This document shows, piece by piece, positions 38,030-49,601 of a DNA stretch of 64,000 nt. The DNA is from Azolla pinnata (Eukaryota; Streptophyta; Polypodiopsida; Salviniales; Salviniaceae), in NCBI GenBank assembly GCA_037176905.1, contig JBBBWG010000448.1:1-64000 (forward strand), written 5' to 3'. Position numbers and translations under genes: made by a program. The first letter of the stretch is position 1; each line of letters starts with the position of its first letter. The notes under the pieces are model-generated. The model worked only from the letters and a program-made list of their open reading frames with translations, was not told the DNA's origin and searched no databases.

Positions 38030-39030
38030 GGGTTCAGGGTTTCATGGCTGTGGTAAGTAAAGATTCAGGGTTTGGGGTTATGGCAAGTTAAAAGATGTCC
38101 GGGTTTAGGGTTTCAGGGCTGTGGTGAGTAAAGATTTAGGGTTTGGGGTTATGGCAAGTAAAAAGATGTCAGGGTTTAGGGTTTCAGGGTTGTGGTAAGT
38201 AAACATTTAGGGTTCGGGGTTATGGTAAGTAAAAAGAGGTCAGGGTTTATGGTTTTAGGGTTTTGGTAAGTAAACATTTAGGGTTTAGGGGTTATGGTAA
38301 GTAAAAAGATTTTAGGGTCTAGGGTTTCAGGGTTGTGGTGAGTAAACATTTAGGGTTTGGGGTTATGGTAAGTAAAAAGATGTCAGGGTTTATGATTTTA
38401 GGGTTGTGGTAAGTAAACATTTAGGGTTTGGGGTTATGGTAAGTAAAAAGATTTTAGGGTTGTGGTAAGTAAACATTTAGGGTTTGCGGTTATGGTAAGT
38501 AAAAAGATTTTAGGGTTTAGGGTTTTAGGGTGTTGGTAAGTAAACATTTAGGGTTTGGGGTTATGGTAAGCAAATGATTTTAGGGTTTAGGGTTTTAGGG
38601 TTGTGGTAAGTAAACATTTAGGGTTTGGGGTTATGATAAGAAAAAGATTTTAGGGTTTAGGGTTTTAGGGTTGTGGTAAGTAAACATTTAGGGTTTGGGG
38701 ATATGGCAAGTAAAAAGATTTTAGGGTTTAGGATTTCAGGGATGTGGTAAGTAAAGATTTAGGGTTTGGGGTTATGGTAAGTAAAAAGATTTTATGGGTT
38801 TAGGGTTTTAGGGTTGTGGTAAATAAACATTTAGGGTTTGCGGTTATGGCAGGTAAAAAGATTTTAGGGTTTAGGATTTCAGGGCTGTGGTAAGTAAAGA
38901 TTTAGGGTTTGGGGTTATGGCAAGTAAAAATATTTTAGGGTTTAGGGTTTTAGGGTTTTGGTGAGTAAACATTTAGGGTTTGGGGTTATGGTAAGCAAAA
39001 AGATATTAGGGTTTAGGGTTTCAGGGGCGA
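38030..39030 (+). repeat. telomere-derived minisatellite of about 72 bp units before EMB1417
   Basis: About fourteen tandem units. Each combines TTTAGGGTTTGGGGTTATGG, a GTAAGTAAAAAGAT segment, TTTAGGGTTTTAGGG and TTGTGGTAAGTAAACAT. The TTTAGGG strand is the EMB1417 coding strand. Consensus 5' splice-site words (GGTAAGT, some GGTGAGT) appear up to twice per unit. It ends about 205 bp before the ATG at 39236. Confidence 0.95.
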
Positions 39031-39235
39031 TTTCCTGATCAGTTTTTTCAAAAGGAATTGAGGACATTTTCGTAATTTAGAGAACATTTCCGGGGGCATT
39101 TCCGTAATTTGGAAAACGAAAGACGAAGGAGACGAAGAAGACGAAGACGAGGAAGACGAAGACGACGAAGAAGACGACGAACGAAGAAGACGACGCAGAC
39201 GAGGACGATCCGGAATCGATGGCTCTGCAGCAGCC

Positions 39236-42200
39236 ATGGCTGCGCTTCTTCGGCCCCGCTCTTTCCTCCTGGAGCTCTCACGTTCCTTCTTCCTTCCTGC
39301 CTCCCCGCAGCCGCAGCCGCCGCCGCTCTCGTCCGCATCCTCGCCATCAAACCCCCGTCTCGGTTCGCGCAAGCCTCCATGGAAGCTTCGCCTCCACATC
39401 CATCGAAACTTCAAGGTCAGTCTAAAAGAGGTCTCCATTGTAACGGCCTCTCGGTCTCTGTCTTCATTCCCTCGCTCATCATAACATACCCGCTGTCATC
39501 ATCACTCAGAGGATTCCTCTTTCGAGAGATTTGTCCAATGCGTCTTTATGCTCTTTTTCCTTCCCAGTTTCCCTGCCGTCTGGCTCCCCCGCGTCTGATT
39601 TTTCTTTCGCAATTTTCTTCTGTTTAGCTGAAAACAAAAGCTTGCCTTGGTACCTCAACTTCCCCGTATTTTAGCACGTATCAGTCTATTCATCTGCTCA
39701 GGAATACAAGCCTCATCAGTAGTCAGAATGCTCATTTGCCTCATTTTTCTCATTAGCTAACTTTTGAGCAACCAAAGTCGTTATTTTGATGTCAACGAGA
39801 ATACCCGCCTTTTGTGATCATCACTCAGACGATTCCTCTTTCGAGAGATTTGTCCAATGCGTCTTTGTGTTCTTTTTCCTTCTCAGTTTCCTGCCTCCTC
39901 AGAAGCCCCTCGAGTGCAGCTCCCCACCTCTGATTTTTTATTTAGATAATTTCTTCTGTCTAGCTGAAAAAAAATCTTACCTTGGTACCTCAACTTCCCG
40001 TATCTGAGCATGTATCAGTCTATTCATCTGCCCAGGAATACAAACCTCATCTGCACGTATCAATGCAGGCAATTAAATAATCTCATTTGCTTCCTTCATT
40101 GTTCTCATTAGCTAATTTTTGAACAACCAAAGTCGTTATTTTGATGTCAATACATCAACTAGAATACCCGCCTTTTGTCAGTTTTTTTCCGACTTCGCAT
40201 GAGAACATTAGTTAGATTTATGTAATACCACTAACCTTTGTAGTTTAGTCGAAGTACTACTGAACCAAACTAAACTACAAAGGTTAGTGGTATTGCATAA
40301 TTCGAACTACTAATGTTCTCATTTGCTAACTTTTGAACAACCAAAGTCGTTATTTTGATGTCAATACATCAATTAGAATTCCCGCCTTTTGTCAGTTTCT
40401 TTTCGACTTTGCGTGAGAACATTAGTAGTTAGATTTATGAAATACCACTAACTTTTGTAGTTTAGTTGAAGTATTAACATTTTATCTTATCATTGCTACC
40501 AAGTCGGCCTTTGTATTTCAAACTAATATTGAAGGCGAATGCACGCATTGGTAGTGTAACATTATGTTGTTAGGTTTGATCATATTTTTATGAATTTCCA
40601 GTTCATAGGACCGCATCTATTAAGCGAGCTTTATGTAATCTATCTCAAGTATCGCATTCGCTAGATATATGCTATTTTCTAGTATAGTAACTTTATTGTT
40701 GTATATGCCTACATCTGTGGATTGTATACTGTGTTGATCTCCTAACCTCGCTCGGATATGATGTTTTCAGTGATTTCAGCTCAATGGTCATGTTTCCATC
40801 TCAACAATCATCGACACTTTCCTGTCGTACGGGTGAAAGATGGGTAAGGTTATGTCCAATGATAGTTGACATCGATGTAGCTCAGCAAGAAAGGATATGA
40901 TTGTTGACATCACTGTAGCTCAGCAAAAAAATTAACATGTGTGAATGATCCAAAGCACTCCAATACTCTTATGTAGCTTATATACATAGACACAAACTTC
41001 CTTTCAGATTCGTTCTCAGGGAGCAAAGCAATTGCATCTTCTGTTTTGAATCACCCAAGCTCTTAAACATTCTTTTGTCACAACTGTATTAATATTCTGT
41101 TTGACAAAGATGTTCGCCTTAAGTTGCCTTGCAGCTATAAATCCATCACTGTGAAGTATCATGGGAAATGCTTGCATCTTATTGATTAATGTTTCTTCAT
41201 ACTTGTTCCTATTGAGAGGAAAAAGTAGAGAGTCCTTAGTATGTTATGTAGCGATTTATGATTACATTAAATGATACGGGCTAGAGGAATAATAGTCCAA
41301 CCCAATTGATTTTCTCAATCTGAAGAGGGGAGCAGGATCTTCTTTCATGGCCTGTGTTGATTATCAATATTTTGCATTAGTTTATTGGTTCATTAATCTC
41401 CAGTAATGATAGGTTGATCTGATGTTCATATGAGCATCCGACTTCAAAATATGATTTTGCAAGAAAAGGTAAATTGATTCAATATTTCATAGTAGGTATG
41501 CTTTGGTGGGGGGAAAAGACTCAGAAAGCCTCGTATCTGGAAAACCAGACAGCGCAGAGGTACAATCAACAAAGCTGATAAACTTCTTGATATTGTGAGT
41601 CATGAACTCTTCGTATATATGTCTATTCTTTCCTTATTGATCAGAGCATTTAGAAATGGTAAATGCAAATGCTGAGGGTTGTTATTGGTTTTGATGTAAG
41701 ATATCATTAATGGTAATGGGTTGTACAGATTCAATCAGTTTCAAATGTGAAGGAAGAGGTTTATGGAGCACTGGACTCATTCGTTGCTTGGGAATTAGAA
41801 TTTCCACTTATTGCAGTGAAGAAAGCTCTGCGTACTCTTGAGGTTCAGGGAAAGTGGATACGGATTATACAGGTAGATAAAGTTTTGATTTTCATGTCTA
41901 TTTCTCTCTTCCATGTACAACTAGGGGTATTTGGAGAAATAAAGAAAATATCAGGGATGTTTCTGACTGCCTTTCTTTCTTCATTTACTATATGCATTAC
42001 ACAATGAGTGTTTCACTATTTGGTAGCATACAGATTTCTAAGTGGATGCTTGGGAAAGGCCAAGGAAGAACGCTGAATACTTATTCAGGCTTGTTAAAGG
42101 CATTCTCCGAGGAGGGGAGAATCGATGAAGCTCAGGAGCTTTACAATAAAATTTTAATGCAGAATACAAAACACACTCCATTGAGAATTTTCCGCCAGAT

Positions 42201-44370
42201 TCTGACAATGTACAGACGTTATCAAATGTATGAAGAAATCATTGATGTAAGCCCAGTTCTTTTTATCTGATTTATATGCAATAGGTAGAGGAGGCTCTCA
42301 ATTCTTTGTTCCTCTTCAGTTAAAGGAGCCAATTTTTTCAATCCATGTAGCCTTTTCTATTACTACAATGGTTGTGGCACTGTATGTATATGAAATTAAG
42401 TGTGCTAATCCTTATGCTTCATGAGTATTAGGGTTCATCTATATGCTGATTATGTAAGGAATAAAAAGAAGAAACATCTAAAGTTCTTCGTTGAGGTCAA
42501 CTCTTGTTTCTTGCACTCATTGCAGCTTATTCGCTGCTTCAATCCTGTAGGTCTTCGCAGATTTGGAGGAACTAGAACTAAAACTGGACACGGAAATGGT
42601 TGAGATTGTCTCAGAGACATATGAGAGACTTGGAATGAGCGACAAGGCAGAGAGAGTGCGATTGAAATATCCCGCTCCAGTGTATCGATGGAGACACTCA
42701 AATGATGGAAGTGCAAAGAGAGTTCTTGTCCATCGGCCCTTTAAAGCTGGAGTACATAATTCATCTACTCGAGGTAGTGTGGTTAATTATATCCATTCAT
42801 TGTGTATGCATTATGCATGTTGCTTATGCATATATGTAACTGCAAATGTGTACAGAGAAAAACAGGAAAAAGGTTTGACAGCAATTGGCATTTTTCCTAT
42901 AATCTCAACTATCTTTTATACATTCAACACAGTGAGAAATTGTGGCTTAGAGGGATCCAGAGATTTTGACCTCAAAAAGTAAGCATAATTTGGTTTCTTT
43001 ATTCCAACAGTGGTCGGGGTCCTGTATCCATAAGGATGGATATCTGCTGACTTAGATTGCCACTAAAAGTCAAAGCACATTACTGGAGACTGAAACTACA
43101 GATTCTGAGGTTGACTGTTGATATAGTTATATGTCATGGATGGAAACTGTAGATCACATTTATCCTCATACTCGTTTTTGGCCTCTTACAGGACATTAAT
43201 AGATCTCTCTCCCCCTCCCTCCCTTCCCCCCATCTCTTCCCTGACTGTATAGGCGAGTTTCCAACTTATCCCGTCCTCTTTCAGATAGTGTTGAACACGT
43301 TGCATTGAATGTTTCAATCAACATGGAATGTGGATAATGTCAGCCTCAAAAAGGAACCACTATTCTATAGTGAATCACTCGTTTCTCCTGGCTATAGTTT
43401 CCTACTTTTAAGATCGGAAGGCTGTTATGATTATGTTTCTGCATTCATTGGGTCCCTTTTTTGGGTCTTCGTGGGATAACTATATCCAGCCTGAGTGCCA
43501 CATAAAGGATTTTGGTGTTGGATCTGTGAATAGTCCTCTTATTTACATGTTTCTATGCTTGTATAAAACTTTATCTTCACTCTGAATGTATGCTGGATTT
43601 GGATGCATGCCCTACACTTGTAGGTGTGCTAAGGTGCACAATAGGTCCCGATTATTTGCTAAATATTTTGAGACGTGTCCCGGGACCAAATAAACCGGTT
43701 ACATGAAATGCTCCAAAAGCAAAACAAAGTACTCCTGAAAGGAATAAGTGGAAGTATGGATTTAAGATTGAGCGACGAATCGATGGATGCTGCCAGAAAT
43801 TCCGGTAGTGCCATACGGAAGGAGGAAGAGACTCACAAAAGGGTAGAGGCTAACAAAGTACTTGAAGTTTTGCTATATTGGCAGGCAGCAGTTTATAAAT
43901 ATTCCATCAATAGAAATGTGGTATTTCGAGTTTTGTGTTTTCAAATCTTTCAAAGGAAATATGCTGATACTCTGGTTTTTACAGGACGCCTACAGCACGA
44001 CGAAATTCAACATGAACATGCCATTGTTGATAACAACGAAGAAGGTCTAGATGTGGAGAATGAAGGTGATTTAAGTGAGGATGGTGATGGTAGCTCAGAA
44101 GATGAGGAATCTAGCGATTATGGAGGCTTTAACGGGGAATCTAGCGATTATGGAGGCTTTAACGGGGAATCTAGCGATTATGGAGGCTTTAACGAGGAAT
44201 CTAGCGATTATGGAGGCTTCAATGAGGAATCTAGCGATTATGGAGGCTTCAACAAGGAATCTAGCAATTATGGAGGCTTTAACGAGCTAGAGTTTCACGG
44301 GTATAATGAGGAATTAAGGCAACATCAGGAGGCAGAACACACTACCAAAGCATTCCAAAAGTTTTTATGA
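39236..44370 (+). CDS. EMB1417: EMB1417-like pentatricopeptide protein (At4g21190 family), probable organelle protein
   Basis: Homologue of a plant PPR protein whose loss is embryo-lethal in Arabidopsis. Exons 39236-39415, 41496-41594, 41729-41872, 42034-42246, 42551-42773 and 43985-44370 join to 414 residues. Residues 1-60 are a basic, Ser/Pro-rich presequence ([20 protein letters not shown]), consistent with organelle targeting. The conserved core reads [20 protein letters not shown], then [40 protein letters not shown] and [20 protein letters not shown], with helix pairs typical of PPRs. The C-terminus is acidic and carries six 10-residue repeats. A further in-phase exon at 43673 onward (begins [17 protein letters not shown], possible donor at about 43805) may be included in some transcripts. 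The start was chosen because only this ATG gives phase 0 into exon 2, and it has a strong context. Confidence 0.88.
39497..40470. repeat. duplicated segments in EMB1417 intron 1
   Basis: A segment starting tcatcactcaga(g/c)gattcc occurs at about 39497 and 39815 (offset near 320 bp) and carries the same order of motifs through ggtacctcaacttcc and tcagtctattcatctg. A second segment, caaccaaagtcgttatttt then cccgccttttgt, occurs three times, near 39768, 40120 and 40335. The copies are 85-95 percent alike by eye. Confidence 0.8.
40201..40320. repeat. 120 bp inverted repeat (hairpin) in EMB1417 intron 1
   Basis: The left arm starts gagaacattagttagattta and includes accactaacctttgtagttt. The right arm is its reverse complement with a few mismatches and ends ctaatgttctc. 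Arms are about 50 nt and the loop about 20 nt. A third copy of the left arm lies at about 40405-40468. This may be a MITE or a foldback repeat. Confidence 0.85.
44107..44286 (+). repeat. six in-frame 30 bp repeats in EMB1417 last exon
   Basis: Six perfectly spaced 30 bp units encode ESSDYGGFN followed by G, E or K. Differences are few and mostly at one or two bases, so the expansion is young. The copy number is likely to vary between individuals. Confidence 0.97.
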
Positions 44371-45287
44371 CCGGTGGGTTGGGTGGTCCAAGGATTCTCA
44401 AAAAATGCATCCATTTCACAGATAAATAGAGAGAAAAGATCACATATATACACCTGCGTTCACGCAGAGTGGAACGACCATGTACAATACTAAGTAGGTT
44501 GTTGGTGATTCCGAGGTTTAGAACCTGAGTGGCTGTTGTTCCTATGGGCAATCAATCCATTGGCGCTCGATTTCCTGTCCAATACATTCTCAAGAAATTT
44601 CTGATGTAAACATTTATGTATGATTCCATGGCTCGGGAATGCTTAATGCGATGGTCCATGTTGTATTTACTGCATACTTATCGCATGCTTCACCCAGAGA
44701 TCTCAATGATCCTTAGCTATGAAATACAGCAGTTCTATCCTTGTTCAATACATATGTAATTCATTGCCGGCTGAATTGGCATGTTAAAATCAGCTAGAAA
44801 ATGGATATGATAGGCTTATCACTCGCATTTCGACCATGATCTTTAATGTGGTGATCTTGTTATAGACTGTTAATTTGATGTGGCGAGCTTGTGCCAAGCC
44901 ATGTTTGTGTTATCCCCAGATCATCACATCTTTTTAAAGCTTGGTCACCCACGAGAATTATATAGGCTTGAATGCTAGCTAGCTTGACATGTGAATGGGA
45001 AGAGAAGCTGAAACAAACATGGTGATCGGTGAAATGCAATAAACACGACTCCCACGCGTGTCTATATACATATACATATACATATATATATACAGAGCTT
45101 TACGAGAGGCTACGTGGTCAAATTGTCGAAACAAACTTCTATAGCAGTTTCTTGACATTTACGACTCGCTCTCGGATGGGTTCGAGCTCTCTAAGGGGTG
45201 CATCTAGAATGAAACAACAGGTATCAAATAGTTGTCAAAAACCTCATCAAAATTTTCATGTGTCTCGACTCGGGCATGTACATATGA
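44371..45287. other. gap between EMB1417 and the TFIIIC gene
   Basis: EMB1417 3' untranslated sequence and upstream sequence of the next gene. No gene is seen. A short TATACA run lies at about 45063-45092. Confidence 0.5.
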
Positions 45288-45888
45288 ATGTATATGTGCG
45301 CATATGTATGTATGTATGCCTTGGTGTGTTTGCATTTTGTATGTATGTATGTATGTATGTGTGCATGCATCAATATGTGTATATTTGTATGTACATGTAG
45401 TTGTATGTATGTATGTATGTATGTATGTATGCATGCATCAATATGTGTATATTTGTATGTACATGCAGTTGTATGTATGTATGTATGTATGTATGTGTGC
45501 ATGCATCAATATGTGTATATTTGTATGTATGTATATGTACATGTAATTGTATGTATGTATGTATGTATGTATGTATGTATGTATGTGTGCATGCATCAAT
45601 ATGTGTATATTTGTATGTATGTATATGTACATGTAATTGTATGTATGTATGTATATATGTATGTATGTTTGTGTGCATGCATCAATATGTGCATATTTGT
45701 TTTATCCATATGTACATGTAGTTTTATGTATGTATGTATGTATGTATGTGTGCATGCATCAATATGTGTGTATTTGTATGTATGTATATGTACATGTAAT
45801 TGTATGTATGTATGTGCATGTTTGTATGTATGTATATGTACATGTAGCTGTATGTATGTATGTATGTGTGCATGTATGTATGCATGCA
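45288..45888. repeat. TGTA tetranucleotide array with internal about 95-120 bp units, abutting the TFIIIC start codon
   Basis: Repeats of (tatg)n alternate with gtgcatgcatcaatatgtgt, atatttgtatg and tacatgtaattg. This longer phrase recurs about seven times. The array ends about 10 bp before the ATG at 45897. Confidence 0.95.
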
Positions 45889-45896
45889 GCCTTGTG

Positions 45897-48800
45897 ATGA
45901 AGAAGGAAAGCTATGGTGCATACGGCTCTGATCAGCAGATGGACGCAGGACGTGGAGCTGAATCTGCAGCAAGAGATGTATGTGAAGAAGGGGAGGAGGA
46001 CGAGGAGGAGGAAGAGGAGGAAGAAGACGTGCCCATGATGGAAGACCACCAAGGCGATGGCGAAACGGTGAGGAAATCACGCAGCAATGCAGAAGCTGAG
46101 GTGAGAGCAATGGAGAAATCAAACGAAGAAGAGGAGGAGCCGGAGGAAGAAGATGAGGATGAGGAGGATGATCAAGAGGGAAAAGAAGGAGAAGATGATG
46201 ACGATGATTATGACCAGGAGGAGGAGGAGGAGGAAGAGGAGGAGGAGGAGGAGGAGGAGCAAATGAAGGAGGGTTTTGTGTTCCGTTATGGTGGGAAGAT
46301 CGACCCCCTTGCTTTAGCAGAAGAAGATCCTTCTGGTAAACAACCTTATCAGCAGTTTGAACGCCTCGAATATGAAGCCCTTGCTGCCCGGAAGAGGAAA
46401 CAAGCCCTCCTTCAGAAGCAAACTGCGCCAGAGAAGGGCAAAGGCAAGAGCTTGTTTGGTGTGGATGTTGACGACATCCATCGTGCGTCGAAGAATCCAA
46501 GTAATTCTTTTTCATGCTGTTCTCTGTTTTACTTCAATACACAGTGTTTGTTAGAGTTCCTACAGAGTAAGGAAGAAAGACCAATGTTCTTCTCCCAGAT
46601 AATCATCAAAGAAAAGCAGAAAATTTTCTATGAACCCAGATAATCATCAAAGGTCTTGATTTTTAACTTGATTTTTGTGACTGGAAAAAATTCAAGAAAT
46701 CCTAGCTTTGTGGAGGGAATGCAAATGCATCGACATACCTGCTGAAATCAAGATTGTTTTTCTTTTCTTTGTAGGAATTCCCAAAAGTTTAGTTTTACAT
46801 AGATGAACATGTACAACCTGACCAGTCTTTTTGGTGTTTGTTGCCAGTTAAGATGCATCATGTTTCCTTACATGCCTCAAAGTTGGTCCTCATCATATTA
46901 TATATGTCCTCACATATAGGCAACCATTCCCCTAAATGGAATCGCTTGCATGCTTGCAAAGGATTGCAAATAACAATGGTCAACCTTTTCTCTAGAGGTG
47001 CACACAATTTGCAGGCTATCCCATTGTGATTTCATTGCAGTTAGTACTATATGTAAGGTCTTCTTGTCATGTGGTTTTCCTTAAGAAGGAAGAGCATTAT
47101 GGACTAACATCATGTCAAAGGAATAAGCTCTTGGTTTTTCTTCTGTAGGCATGGATCCTGATCCATCGACACTTGATGAGATATGGGAAGGATTCGGATT
47201 CGGCAATCGGCGAGGTCGGAAACGGAAACGGAAACACAGAAAACGGGGCAAGAAATCAGATCCTGAGATCATAAGGAAGCTTGGTGAAGCCAACCTTCTC
47301 TATGCCACAAGTCAATATGAGCAAGCACTACGCCTTCTGCAGGAAGTTATTCGTTTGGTGCCCAACATGCCTGAGCCTTATCATACCATGGGTCTAATTT
47401 ATAATTCTATGGGGAACAGGAAGAAAGCCATAAGCTTCTATATGCTAGCAGCACATTTAAGGCCAAAGGACGTATCACTTTGGAAGAGACTCACTGCTTG
47501 GTCTATGGAGGAAGGGCTCAGCACAGGTCAAGCGATTTATTGCCTTAAGAGGGCTATGAAAGCTGATCCGGAGGATGTTCTTGTCAAGCTAGAACTTGCA
47601 TCCTTCTATGTGGAGCTGAAAGAATATACTAAAGCTGCAGAAGTATATGATGTGATTCTAGCTCTTCATCCTACTGATGTAGAGGTATGTAAAATGGCAG
47701 CCGAAATGCGTCAAAAGAGTGGGCGGATGGATGAAGCTATTAACACTCTTCAGAAGATGATAGATCAACATCCAACCGAGGCCGATTTGACTGTAGTTAA
47801 CTTGTTAGCTGGTTTATACATGGACAAGAGGGATTTTTCTTCTGCAATATCATGCCTGGAAGATGCTCGGAGGCTGTATTGTGCTGGACAAGGGCTTTCT
47901 GTTGATCTGGCAGTAAAAGCTGGGATTTGTCATGCACATCTTGGCAATGAAAAAGTAGCAAAAGAGTACTTTCTAGGTTTAAGTAAAGAACTGGCAGAGG
48001 AGTTCCCAGACCTTGTTATGCAAGTTGCTGATACATACAAGGAGCTTAAAAATCACCCAACTGCACTAGAGTATTATTCAGTGCTAGATGGGCTTGCAGC
48101 CTATCAGAATAAATTCTTGTGGATGAAAATGGCTGAGTGTCACCAAGAACGGAAAGAGCATTCAAAAGCAATCAGTTTGTATACTAAAGCACTAACAGAT
48201 GCTCCAGATGATGTAGAATTGCGTTTAACCCTAGCATCGATGTTCATTGAACTGGACAAGGTGGAAGATGCATTGAGTGTACTTACCCCACCAGAGATAT
48301 CGAATAACGAAGAACAGTCATGGTGGTCAAATGGAAAGCTTCAATTAATGTTAGCAAACACATATGTCCTGGCAAAGAAGAATAATTTGTATCTTGATAC
48401 AATTGTTCCCCTTTTGAAAACTGTACTGGAATCCGAAATCCACAATCAGAACATAAAAGGGGGCAGGAAACGCATCCCGAGAAGCGTTCTCGTTGCCAGA
48501 GCTAAATGGCTAGATGGGCTCCACGATGCGTTCTTTCATGTCAATCCTATCATACCAAACAGAGAAAGAACCAAGGCAGCGAGGGCGAAGAAGGCATTAG
48601 CAAGAATTGAAGCTGAAAAAGAAGAGAAGAAGGCTGCTGCTCTGGCAGCAGGTGTCGATTGGCATAGCGAAGATGATTCAGAACCTGAGATAATTGAGGT
48701 AGAACCAAAGCCACAACCTCTGCCAAACTTCTTCACTGAAGAAGAAAATCTTGCGATGTTGATAAAGGTATGCAAGACTCTAGCTACAGATAAGCGGTAC

Positions 48801-49601
48801 GGCGAGGCCTTAGATATGATCAACCAGTGTTTGAGGGTTAACCACCCAAATGTTGTGAGCAGAACGGCGGAGTTACGAACACTGGGGGCAGAGATAACTT
48901 TGAAGGCGAAAGACTGTAGGCATGGCTATGACTGCGTTCGTTATATAGTCCAGCAGCAGCCGTATAGTGTGAGTGCTTGGAACTGGTATTATCAAGCCCT
49001 TTCCAGGTTAGAGTTTAAGGTTCCAAAGCATGGGAAGTTTCTGCTGAGCATCCGGAATAAATACGCAGATTGTGTCCCACCAATGATCATTTGTGGTCAC
49101 CAATTCTCAATGATTAGCCAGCCTCAAGGAGCCCTGAGAGAATATTTACAAGCGTGCAAGTTACAGCCAGAAGACCCATTCATCAATCTATGCGTGGGTA
49201 TCTCGCTCATCAACCTGTCTCTCGGGTTCAGATTGACAAACCGAAATCAGTGTGTAATGCAGGGCTTTGCTTTTCTGCACAAGTACCAACAACTTTGTGA
49301 GCATAGCCAGGAGTCGAATTATAATCTCGCAAGAGCCTATCATCACATTGGGTTTGTAACCATAGCTGTACATTACTATGAGAAGGTGCTTTCGTGCTAC
49401 GAGAAGCACTCAAGAGTGAACGTAGCAAATGACTCATATGTTATGTCCAGCAGTGCAGATGAGATGAAAGCGAAGGGCATTGAAATCGAGGGGGTTTGTG
49501 ACTTGCGCCGGGAAGCTGCATACAATTTGCACTTGATCTATAAGAAGAGCGGTGCCATGGACCTTGCAAGGCAGACGCTGCAAGATTTTTGTGCAGTTTG
49601 A
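45897..49601 (+). CDS. GTF3C3: TFIIIC TPR subunit (tau131 / GTF3C3 homologue)
   Basis: Subunit of the RNA polymerase III factor TFIIIC, which binds tRNA gene promoters and recruits TFIIIB through its TPR arrays. Two exons, 45897-46500 and 47149-49601, join to 1018 residues. Residues 29-125 are strongly acidic with two long Glu/Asp runs. EGFVFRYGGKIDPLALAEED follows, then a basic patch RRGRKRKRKHRKRGKK (about 221-236), a likely nuclear signal. TPRs begin at GEANLLYATSQYEQALRLLQ and include EPYHTMGLIYNSMGNRKKAI, LVKLELASFYVELKEYTKAA and LWMKMAECHQERKEHSKAIS. The C-terminal TPRs include YNLARAYHHIGFVTIAVHYY and AAYNLHLIYKKSGAMDLARQ. The protein is longer than the fungal and human forms mainly at the acidic N-terminus. 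The frame stays open upstream through the TGTA array, so the true start rests on the ATG at 45897 being the first outside the repeat. Confidence 0.92.

Noticed and set aside
38030-39030. Regular short units that might suggest a CRISPR array
   Set aside because: The units are contiguous telomere-derived tandem repeats without unique spacers, and the genome is eukaryotic.
39109-39627. 172-codon Arg-rich frame over EMB1417 exon 1
   Set aside because: It has no ATG at its start and derives from GAC/GAA repeats in the leader; the ATG at 39236 gives the phase needed for exon 2.
45288-45890. Long open frames on both strands encoding Met-Tyr-Val-Cys or His-Thr-Tyr-Ile repeats
   Set aside because: They are translations of the TGTA tetranucleotide array, which has almost no stops in any frame. 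The same holds for 36.78-37.5, 54.43-55.24 and 62.2-62.4 kb.
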